Assembly (NCBI GenBank): GCA_029891385.1
Contig: CM057233.1
Location: 29,804,540-29,868,539 of the forward strand
Direction of reading: 5' to 3'
Source: Erythroxylum novogranatense
Lineage: Eukaryota; Streptophyta; Magnoliopsida; Malpighiales; Erythroxylaceae
Length of the DNA stretch: 64,000 nucleotides
Shown: positions 49,331 to 60,810 of the stretch, one piece after another
Layout of the letters: the number at the start of each line of letters is the position of its first letter
Position numbering within the stretch: position 1 is the stretch's first letter
Program-made: the position numbers and the translations under genes
Notes under the pieces: model-generated
Databases searched by the model: none
What the model was told of the DNA's origin: nothing
Seen by the model: the letters and a program-made list of their open reading frames with translations, nothing else

Positions 49331-49579
49331 TTTTCAACAGGTCAGCTCACTTAGATCAGGTCGATCTTTTTCCATTTAATGCTAAAACCAATAAATCTAG
49401 TATGGAAAGATAGAACAATGTCTTAGGAATCCAACGCTTCAAAAATCGGATCAATCGGATGTCGGAAGAAGAAGTTATGGTCAAAAGAAGGAAGCAAGAT
49501 CGGTCGGCTGGAAATCCACCCCGCTGGCGCTCACTGCCGAGCGATCGGCCGCGCGATCCGACCTATCAGTCTTCAAATC

Positions 49580-50420
49580 TTAATAACTTTTGACTCCGAG
49601 CTTCAAATCAGATGCGGTTTGTTTCGTTGGAAAGATAAAAGAGAGATCTACCATTTTTAAGAAGGACTCAAAGGCGAGCTCGGTCACTAAAGAGGCCAAA
49701 AGTTTGCTACAATGTGACCGATCGATAAACTTCTCAACAGTACCAACACTTGTAAACATCATAACTTTTGATCCAAAACTCCAAATTTGACAAACTCGGT
49801 ATCTATAGAAAGGTAAAAGAACCCTATAAAACTTTTATTAAGGCCTTAAACATGAGATCAACCTCTAAATGAGTCAAAAACTCCACATAAAGTGACTGGT
49901 CGATCAGCTTCACACTAAACAACATCAAAACTTCTAACAATCATAACTTTTTACTCCCTTGTCCAATATTTTCGTACTTTATATCAATAATGGAAAGATA
50001 AAAACAAGCTCTACAATGTTTATGAAGAACTCCAAAACAAATTCAACCTCTATCTAAGTCAATGTTTCAATCAAAGTTTTTGTCCTGATAGCAATCACCT
50101 AAGCAATATCCAAATTTCACATTGTTATATCTTTCAACCTCCACAACCAAGAATCACATATTATACATCATTTTAAAGTTATTCAAATTCTCTATAACTT
50201 TCATGTAGACCATTTACTCCAATTCAAACCATATCAGTACGAAAATCGCCTCAAAACACAACATATACAATCCTACACTTAGAGCATTTTCCAAAACCAA
50301 AGCAAAATACACTTAACTTTCAAAAATCATAACTTTCAATCCCGATATCGAAAAATAGCAGATTTTATGGCTACAAAAAGCTCTCAACATAATCTACAAA
50401 TTTCATGAAGATCATTTCCT
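49580..50420. repeat. Degenerate ~180-195-nt repeats in Element C LTR
   Basis: Recurring phrase ggaaagataaaa...ctctacaa...ttcatgaagaac...caa at about 49661, 49837, 50032, 50213 and 50405 (atgaag-like anchor). The same phrase occurs in the LARD LTRs (anchors 7234, 7415, 7595, 7775, 7983). Confidence 0.75.
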
Positions 50421-50732
50421 CAAAATATGCCTAAATCAAAAGTCAACTCTTTACTCCAAAGGTCAAATTTCTTAATTCTCCAAAATAGAACACTTTCACC
50501 AATCAATTCTTGCTTTTCAACTTCCATTTCAATCAACTAGTTCATTTTGACTTTCATAACTCATACAACTCTACTCGAATTTCAAATTCATCAAAACCAA
50601 TCACTTCATTTCTCATTAATCCCCTTTAAGCACAATAACATCTATAACACAATTCATATTCGAAAACACTCATTTAATTCCATTTAATATTTCTAATTTC
50701 TACCGAAAGTTCAGGGTCCAACATGTAAGGAG

Positions 50733-51350
50733 CAGCACAATGTTATTATCAAAATCATGTTATTTTCAACACTAACAAATATCATAGCTATATTATATAA
50801 ATGATAAAAGATTTAAAATATCAATTAAAGCTAAAGACACTATAGTTGAGCTAACGGGTAGAGATAACAATATGGAGTTTTCTTTATTAGCCCACATTAA
50901 ACCACATAAGTATGGTGAGGCCTATTATTAATTAAAAAATTAGACTTAGATACATGAAAAAAAATGAAAATGGGAAAATGATGAGTATAAAAATTATGAA
51001 AAATAAAATGGCATATTGTTTCTTTTAACAATACATAGCATTAAGCAAAAAATTAAAGTTGAAACTCTTTCTCTATAATGCCTCATAATCAAAAATGTTC
51101 AATCCTCATGCTTGGTCTATTCAAAATATGGAATAAAAATATCAATTCAAAATTTTGCCTATTTAAGGAGTATCATAATGGTATTATGAAAATCATGTTA
51201 GTTTTAAAACTAAAAGGATCATAGTACTATTATATAAATGAAAAAGATACAAAATATCAATTAAAGCTAAGGACGCTAAAGTTTAGCTAATAGGTAGAGA
51301 TAACGGTATGGAGATTTCTTTATTAACCTATAATAAACCACTAAAGTAAA
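50733..51350. repeat. Diverged direct repeat pair
   Basis: About 180 bases at 50733-50912 recur at 51168-51350 (for example aaatatcaattaaagctaa, ggtagagataac, tttctttatta). The copies are 435 bases apart and moderately diverged. The AT-rich spacer holds no gene. The origin of the repeat is not recognised. Confidence 0.75.
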
Positions 51351-51689
51351 GAGCTATATCTTCAATTCTAAAAATCAAAGCAATCATATGAAAACAAATA
51401 GTAAATTAAAGAGTAACGATTAAAGAAAATAAACAAATAGTTGAGGAAAGTGGCTAGTTAATTGTTATAATCAAGATTGGCAAAAGTTTCCACCGTTTAA
51501 CTGCATATATAAACATTATATAAATTATACGATTATGCAATAATTGTATTAAACTAGTGATAATTAACAAATAATTATACCTTCATCATTGAATACTTTT
51601 TTAAGAAACTTTCAGTTGGAGTAATGGTCTCTATACTTATAACAATATAAAAGATAATATAATATATAATTGTTAAAATTATTAATGTA

Positions 51690-52200
51690 AGCAAAACTAA
51701 TATATCATATAGAAAAGAGTTTAGCTTCAATATCTTCATCATCTATCCAACTTTGGGCACTTGTAAGGGCTTTCTAAGTATTAAAATGAAGTTGAGAATG
51801 ATGAGGACTAACTATTTGACTGCTAGTACTAAAAGCAAACTCTCGAGCAATAGTAGATAATGGAATTACTAAGAAGTCTCATACAGTTACTTGTATGATT
51901 GGATAAGCACCTCTATATGTCGACCATTATGAAAATACATTAAATTACAACTTTTTAATTAAGGTCACAACATCTGCCTCTAAATAGTTGTTGAACTACA
52001 TCTTACTATAAAAAGTCCTGTCTTTTTTTTTACTTAATAAGTTGTTCAAATTTGGGATTCATACCAGTTGTATCAACAATAGATGAAGTTGAAGCTAATA
52101 CTAAAATACTTCCATCCTAATATTTGTCTAGTCTTAGTTGGTATAAACAAATCATACGAAAATTGTTTAATGATATCAATGTGTGCTTAAGACTGATCAC
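51690..52200 (-). pseudogene. hAT transposase C-terminal remnant
   Basis: Minus-strand translation gives NNYLEADVV, FNV..WWS, AYPIIQ, VIPLSTIAREFAFST and ALTSAQSWIDDEDIE, matching in order the hAT dimerisation domain (canonical: YL-E, WW, YP, IPVSTVASESAFS, L-C-Q-WL). Stops interrupt it at several points. The RNase-H-like catalytic domain is not recognisable upstream. This is an old, inactive DNA-transposon relic. Confidence 0.7.
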
Positions 52201-52566
52201 CATACAAGTTTTGATAATAAAAGGATAGCCCCTCCATCTTATATCTCAAGTATAATACAAAAGTGCCTATTATAGTTTGTCCTATCACAGACCAATAAGA
52301 ATTGAGTTTCCTTATTGTATGCTTTTTTATGAATAGAATCTCATACATGCTGCTAAAATAAATGTGCGAATTTAAATAATTTTGTTTTGGGAATAACTTA
52401 GAATTATTATAAAATATGTCTAAGTTCACACAAAGTGTTTCATCCAACTGGCAATTGGTATGGCAGAGAAGGAAGGAGACTGATCTAATAGAGAAGAGAA
52501 CTTCTAGGCAACCGGCGAGGGTAAAGTGTAAGAAGGGGAGCACTAGAGGAGGACAATAAGGCAGTG

Positions 52567-53611
<1,045 letters not shown>

Positions 53612-55790
53612 TGTAACGTAAGTGACGGTCCGGTGAGAAGAAGGAGGAGGCTAAAGTGATTGAAGAAGGAACAAGCAAATGTGAGTGTTTATGCCAGTTT
53701 TTGAGTCCACACTTTTCTGTTTCCTCTCCTTGCTTCGTCTCTAGGCACTCCTGTACTTTTATAATTTTGGTTTTAAAAAAAGATCAATCCCACCAATCTA
53801 TTCTCCACCTACATACCCTGAAGAAGTTGATTATGAATAGGTATTCAAGTTCAATTATCCATTGATCAGGGAGGTGGTCCTTTGTTAAAAAAAAGCATGC
53901 AAAAAGCTAGTTATTGCCACGACTGGAGATTGGAAGCTGTCAGCGTCTAGGTAACACATGGGTCCCAAATAAAATTATTTTTATAAAATAAAATTTTCCT
54001 TATTTAGTAAAGATGGCTACTAATAATCACTAAATGATGGTCAGCTACTTAGTCCTATTTTTTCTTGATCTTTATTTCTCTCCATTTTTTCCTACATTTT
54101 TTTGTTCCTCCCTCTCTTTTTTTTTTCGTAACAAAACTTTTTTTTTTCCAATCTTTAACATCTTTCCTTTAGTTTTTCTAGCTATTTTTATTGACTCTCT
54201 CTGATATGTGTTACATGCATTCCTCGTTTATATATATCATTGGATCTCCTTTTGTTGTTATTCATTTTTCTTTTGTTATTTTGATTTTTCTTACTTTATT
54301 GTTTTATTTATTTTCTTTTCTTTTCTTTTCCTCTTCTTTAACAATTTAAAACTATTTAATCTAAAATTAAAACAAACAATAATATAAAATTAGTAATTAA
54401 ATTTAATTAGTTATAATTAAAACTATTTAATACAATTAGAAATATTTGGCTCTCATTAGAATTTAACTAAAACTGGTCAAAAGAAATTAGAAATGGACAA
54501 ATGTAATTAACCATAACAAAATGAAATTTTGACATAAATTAGATATGATAAATTGTAATAAAATTGAAAAGGATAAAATATAAAACAAATATGAAAAAAT
54601 TGTGACTAAATATAAATTAAAATAAATTGAATGTGATTACATATAATTAAAGCTAAAAGCTTTTATCAAGCATATTCAAAGATAAATTCATGCAATCATA
54701 CGTAATAAAAAATAATGAATGCCTTTTAACCATAATTAAGAATTGAATTATATTGAAAGAATGAAACAAAATAAAATAAAATGAAGATATTCAAGTGAAA
54801 TTAAATATATATTATTGGAATACTATTGTATGACCACAAAGCTCTTGAGAAAAATTAAAATATAAATAATTTGGACAAATCTAACTAAAATTTGAGCAAA
54901 TTTTGATCATCAACAATCACCAACTTTGTTTCCCATGCTTTCAAAAATGACATAAAGAGATATTCCTTACCATCTTGACATTTAGAAAAGTCTTACCAGG
55001 TCCTTTCAAGGCATCTATGATTTCAACAAACCATGTATATATATATACATGAGAAATGCTTTCATCATATTTTATGCAAACAATTCATATTGATAAATTA
55101 GTAATGCTTATTATATTCTCCTTGACTGTATTTGTACCCTTGTACAGAAAGGTGGGAAACGGAATTGATAAAGCTCATTTTAAAAATAGATAAAGCTCAT
55201 TTTAACTACACTTTGAGCTTAAGGGCCCATCCTAGCTTGATTGAACCCAAGCCTAAGATTTTCATATTGAAACTTGATTATGATTGAGCTTTTAAGCCCA
55301 ACTTGAAGCATGATTAGGCTTAGACTTAGGCTTAATCTGAGCTTGATTGAGCTTCAAGTTAGGATTAAGTATTAAAAAGAATATTGGACAAAGCCTAGGC
55401 ATTGGCACCCATGATCATGTTTAACCTCATGTGTATGTCAATTATTATAAGCAATTTCACATATTGAGACTCTACTAAACTCATTTTTACTTAATGTACA
55501 AAACAAAATAAGTAATACTCTACTATTTAATGTGATGCATTGTCTATTATTTTAATTATATTGAGCTTGTAACTTAGGAACCAATGTGGTTACCTTATAT
55601 ATGGTGGTGGGTTTCATTCAACCAAACGATCCTTTTTTCTACAACATGTCAAAAATTAATGATTTCATCCATAAGGAAAAAGATCATGTGAGTTTTCTAA
55701 TTAACATAATAATTGCCATAAATTTGTTTCTTATAAATACTTGGCCTCTCTTAAAAAAAAGACAATCCTAAGTGTGTTATAAATTGCATT
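53612..55790. other. AT-rich intergenic sequence
   Basis: No gene recognised. Contains pyrimidine-rich low-complexity sequence at 54030-54340 and a stretch of agcttgattgagctt-like diverged short repeats at 55180-55380. A 69-codon open frame at 53656-53865 resembles nothing known. Confidence 0.6.
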
Positions 55791-56299
55791 CAGATATTAT
55801 AAGATAGATAACTCTAAAACATAGGCTCTAATATTAATTATTATCCCAAAGGGAACATAAGAGGTGTGAAGGTGAACTTGGTATCTTTAAAATAATCTAG
55901 ATATCTAGAAGCTTTATTGAAAACTTCTGGTTATGATTATGAACAACTTCTTATCTTATATAAGAATGGTAAATTCAATGATATGTACTTATAAAAACAA
56001 ATAAATTAGAAAGGAGAACATTTAAGGTATATGGGCTTATTAGAACAATGGAAATGACACAATTAATTTGAATGATCATTGGTTTATTTGAGCCAATAAC
56101 ACTATAGCCTCTAGTATTCGACCTATTTACCTTATATATTTTTCCTTTTGTACATTTGTATTCTTAGTGATATAATCATAGTTTACATCTTTGATACTAA
56201 TAAAATGACTCGTTGTTAGATGCCAAAACATGCCAAGTACTTAAATGTTCTCCTTTCTAGTAAGAAGATGTTCTAGAAGTTGTTAAATTTTAGTTTGAG

Positions 56300-56725
56300 T
56301 GAGAGTGCTCCACCATCTTACCAAACAAGTTACCCAAAAAAATCAAGGACTTAAGGGTTTTTACTATTCCTGGTAATATTGGTAGTTTTTCAATTGAAAG
56401 AGTATTAGCATACTTAGAAGCTAGTATTAATTTGATATCTTCTAACATATTTAAATGATTAAGATTAGGTGAACCTTAGCTAATTAGGATGACCATTCAA
56501 TTAGAAAATAGGTCAATTAAGTATCACAGGGAATTAAATAAGAGGTTTTGTTAAGAGTGAAAATTGACTTTGTGATTATGAATATGGAGGATAATGTAGA
56601 GGTTCCCTTAATCTTAGGATAGCTTTTTTCATCTATTGCTAAAGGTATGATAAATTTGCATAATGGAACATTAATACTAAGGATGGGGAATAAGAAAATA
56701 ATGTTTAAGACATATGAAATCATGA
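56300..56725 (+). pseudogene. Athila-like Gypsy protease remnant
   Basis: Plus-strand translation gives LPKKIKDLRVFTIPGNIGS, FSIERVLAYLEASINLISSNIFK, LRLGEP, NRSIKYHRE, and in a shifted frame KIDFVIMNMEDNVEVPLILG and MINLHNGTLILRMGNKKIMF. These match, in order, the protease of Athila/Tat-type Gypsy elements. The active-site position reads LEAS where LGAS or LGAG is usual. Several stops and a frameshift show long decay. Confidence 0.75.
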
Positions 56726-59650
56726 GATATCCCCTTGATAAAGATGATATACTTGTTTTTATATAAATGTGATTAATACTAAACCTTTTCATGTTGTGTA
56801 AGAAATAATCGAATGTAATATGTTGGAGACTTGTATCATAAAAGGAGGAGGAGGTGGATAACCTTGCTTTAATGGAACATATAGCATATTTGGAAGCTAA
56901 TGTTCATATGATAGGGAGAAGAACTTTAAGGAGATTGAATTATTGATGGAGAATAGAATCAAGTTTTCAAACGAGGAGTGGCCAAGTTGAAGTGCTTGAG
57001 TAAAGAGTGTAGTTAAAAGACTCTTAAAGAAGCCTTGTTGGTAGGCAACCCAATGAATTACATGTTTTTATTTAAGTTTAGTAGCTTTAGGAATCTTTAC
57101 AATTAATTTTTAGTAATATTAGATTCGATTTTTGTTGCATGTGTTTTAAGTTTAAAGTCAAGGATTTAATTGTGTTTTAATGTTATTTCACTATTTAAAT
57201 CTTGATATCCACCACTAATTCATACTTCTCATATTATGGCTATAAAGCCTTTTATTGTCAAGGAATACTAATTATCCTAATTTTTTATTTTCCCTTCTTT
57301 TCTAGTTTTCATTGTTCTTATATATTGTACATTAAAGATAATGTACATCTTTAGTATGGGGAAGGAAATTAATTTGTTATACTTATTAGTTTTTTTAATT
57401 TTATATACTTATTAGTTTTGTTATAATTAGTTTAATAAGGTTCAATTTTGGGATAAATTTTTAACTTTAAAGAACATTGATTAATACAATTCATTATAAG
57501 TTTGAATATTTTTATGATTTGATTTATTTAGGTAAATAGTCACAAGTATGGATGATTAAGTTATCTTCAATTTGCTTCAATGATTCTAAAATATGCACTT
57601 GATTTGCATTACGATACTTTTTGTATAAATTGGACATATAACTGAGTTGGAAGTAAACTATTTTAAATAGTTTCAGTATCCTATCATTAAAAGTGTAAAC
57701 AATTAAGTATAAAATAAATTCATTGTGTTCACTTTAAACCACATAAAATGGTTGAAATTAAAAAGTGATTCTAGTAACGATCTAAAATGGTAATGTCATT
57801 AAGTAACTGAGAGTATTCTTGACAAGGTATTTACTCTCACATTAAAAGGTTGTGTGACTTTCCAAATAAGCCTATAAAATTCTCCCATATTAATTTAAAG
57901 TCATTGTTTTACTTTTTAATAAATATGGCTTATAAAATGTTTGAATAAATACCTTTCTCATGTATCTTCACTTTATAAATTAGTTTGAATTTTACTAATT
58001 AAGTTAAAGTTTGAAGAGTTATAAAGTTAAATTGGGTTGATTTACAACTTGATATGCGTAACTAAATGTCTAGCAAATTAATGAACTTTGCAATTGAATA
58101 ATACGAGTAGTTAAATTCCTAGAAAATTAATGAACTTTACAATTGAATGAATAATGGAGACTCTTGATCTATCTAATTGATTTGATGAAAAAAAAATTTC
58201 TAGAGTTGCCACCTATTTAAGTTAAGAGGAATGAAATTGATTTATTGGGCAAGCAAATGCTTCAATGTAGAGGATTTGATAAGTGTTTAGTGTAATATGT
58301 TCTTAGTTTGATTTTGAGAGCATTTTTCTTATGGTTTGATTATTTATATAGTATTTAGTACTTAATATGGTCTACATTTTGTTTTTAGGCCTTATTGTAG
58401 CTTTATAACTAAGAAGGAATGCATTTGAGCAAGAGCCAAAGAAGAGAGGTTTAATGCAAGTTAGAGCAATATGGAATCTATACATGATGAACATATGTCT
58501 GTATTGATGCTTAATGAGTTTTTAGAAAGAGAAAAAAGCTCTAACGCAAATCCATGTTAGAGACCAATATTAGCCATAATTTTAGATAAAATGAGGATTT
58601 TTTGGATTTTTGATCAGGAATATGAGACCAACATGGGCCGCGTTCGACCTATGTTGTTAAAGTTTAATGAGAATAAAAGGTATCTTTTATGATTACTTGG
58701 CAATACATCATTAGGGACATAAATTAGAGCATCTTTACTAGAGGATAGAAAGTTTGGAGAGAAAAGAAGAGATTTCCATCAAGATTCAAGTGAATACATT
58801 AACATTTTAAAACCTATGAGAACGAGTTCTTTTGTTTTTTGTTTTTTCTTAGTTATTGTAGACTTTCATTATCTTAGTATGAATTGAATTAGGATAAACC
58901 TAGATGAAATGAACCCTAAAACTATGTATTTGGATTGATTCTTTGATTTAGTAAAATACCCCAAGTTATTTTGTATTTTATTCATAACTCAAATTGTGAT
59001 TGAATTAAAATATGCTACTATTTTAATTCAATTTGAATTTCATAAATAGAGATTGAGAAATCATATGTATAAATAGATTGTGGCTTGAATAATAAAATTG
59101 CATGTAATCACCGAGATGGCACCACACAAATCTTTTAGGTTAAAGTCAAATTCAATAACAAAATTCAATAAATTAATGCATTCTCAGGAATTTTAATTGA
59201 AAAGATATTTCAAACAATCAACTTAAGGATATGAGTTACATCTATTTATAAATAATATGGTATAACTTTAAAATTTCTACCAATCTAAGAATTAGGGTTA
59301 ATAATTAAATTAAGACAAAGTATAGAAATTTTATAGGGAGATTCCATATATGGATCTTTTATTCAATTAATTACTTTATTCTTATTTATTGCTTTTATTT
59401 GTAATTTTAGATTGGTAATTTAGTTTAGTTCAGCCCTATTTTTAAATTAATATCATTTCTTTTAAATTAATCTTTTGTTTTGTTAAATTAAATAATAAAA
59501 ACACAATTATTAATAATATACGTAGTTCTCGTGGGAACAATATTTATATTAACTAGATTATACTATAAAAATGATAGGGACACTTGCCTGGTTGATTTTA
59601 GTATTATTTGAAAAAATACAATCATTAACCTTAACTCTAATAATGTTTCA
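56726..59650 (+). repeat. Athila-like downstream region and LTR remnants
   Basis: AT-rich DNA with no coding frame. ttggtaggcaacccaat at 57039-57055 is the phrase often found before the 3' LTR in Athila elements. The stretches at 58610-58670 (accaacatgggccgcgttcgacc) and 59515-59610 (gtagttctcgtgggaacaat, gatagggacacttgcc) resemble Athila-type LTR text. LTR ends and a partner were not found, so limits are approximate. Confidence 0.45.
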
Positions 59651-60581
59651 AGAATTTGATAAAATATGATAGAATAAAAGTTACTTTATTATAAATAAAT
59701 TTTATATAAAATTTCATAAATTATTAAATTAAAATATTAGTAAACTTTGGTCATGAATAGATAAAAGCATTGTTTATAATGATTTTATTAAGTAATTGGT
59801 AGCTATATATGGAGGGATAGAGTTTTTATAGAAAGCAAGGCCTTAAAAGCTAGTAAAATATTAGTTATAAGTGCAACTTTAAGAAGAAAAGTTATATTTT
59901 AAGAGCGAAATTTACAAGGTATGAGACCTGATTAGTTATAGAAGACTATAACTTGAAAAACGGGGACTGATTTTAATGATATCTTTTCTTTAGATGTAGA
60001 ACACACACATACATATATTTTATATGTATATTTTTAATTTTATAGCCACGTATGATCTTAAACTGTAAACAAAGAAGTGAAAATGAATTTTCTATATGGT
60101 GAACTTGATTAATTGATAAGTAGTAACTTAATGAGCTAATTCATATAAAGTTACTTAAGGATTTATTTGAAAAGTTCTTATATCAGTTGAAATAGTCACT
60201 CATGTATTCATATAAATGCTTTAACTTATTTATGATTGATTAAAATTAGACATAATAGTCATTTTGTTTTTGAAAGATAAGTAATTTGCATCAAAGAATA
60301 AGTTTACTACACCAACAAAACTAATACATCTAAACCAAGGAGAGCTCCATAACGGCATCACCATAATTATTTGCTCAAAGCAGCAAATAAGTTAATAGCT
60401 TAGTAACCTTACAAGCGCCATCTTTCCCTCATTTATAGAGTAATTTTACTTTGTAGATCTCTACCTATTGCAACAAGTCTGAGGTGAAGTAGAATCTTAT
60501 GATAAGTTTCATTGTTTGGTGTCGTATACAAATTGATTGGGAGGCAGTACTCAGGAGATGCAACAACAATAGCAGACCAAT
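59651..60581. other. Intergenic DNA and alpha-DOX 3' flank
   Basis: AT-rich, no gene recognised. The part nearest 60581 must include the 3' untranslated region of the alpha-dioxygenase gene (minus strand). No clear AATAAA lies within the first 300 bases downstream of the stop, so the poly(A) site is not placed. Confidence 0.5.
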
Positions 60582-60810
60582 TTACTCGTCTCCTGGTCTC
60601 AAATAAAGGGGAATACAACTTCCTGGTGTGGGCTCTGAATCCCAAACTGAGAAAGCACTTGAAGACCTCATCCATTTCTTGGCCATACCAGGAAAATGGC
60701 GATTAATCACTTCCTTCAAGCTCTCAGTCTTGTTAACCCACTCTAGGCCTTTCTTAGTGTATGTTTCATTGTTGAAATTGGTAGTGAAGAAGCGATCAGC
60801 TTCTAACCTC
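60582..60810 (-). other. DOX1: alpha-DOX last exon
   Basis: Encodes RRLEADRFFTTNFNNETYTK, KGLEWVNKTESLKEV and SAFSVWDSEP, ending LYLRPGDE and TAA at 60582-60584. The family usually ends LYLRIP or similar, so the C-terminus is complete. Acceptor AACAG at 60811. Confidence 0.93.

Larger units (their letters stand above)
46375..50723 (-). repeat. Element C 5' LTR (4.35 kb)
   Basis: In plus orientation starts TGTTGGGACCC and ends GGTCCAACA. In its own sense it has ~180-195-nt degenerate repeats (50420-49580), a GC-rich patch at 49500-49560, a 190-bp tandem array (49330-48690), a splice-donor-like AAG|GTAAGAG at 48290, a middle exon-like segment ending GAG|GTGGGTACC at 47798, a hairpin at 47133-47120 and CCACAG at 47095. 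No coding domain is seen. Confidence 0.8.

Noticed and set aside
49500..49560. GC-rich patch in the Element C LTR as a fourth GC island
   Set aside because: It lies before the predicted first donor, not within the first intron, and lacks the repeated palindromic words.
53656..53865. 69-codon frame right of the microsatellite element
   Set aside because: No recognisable domain, no support from context or conservation.
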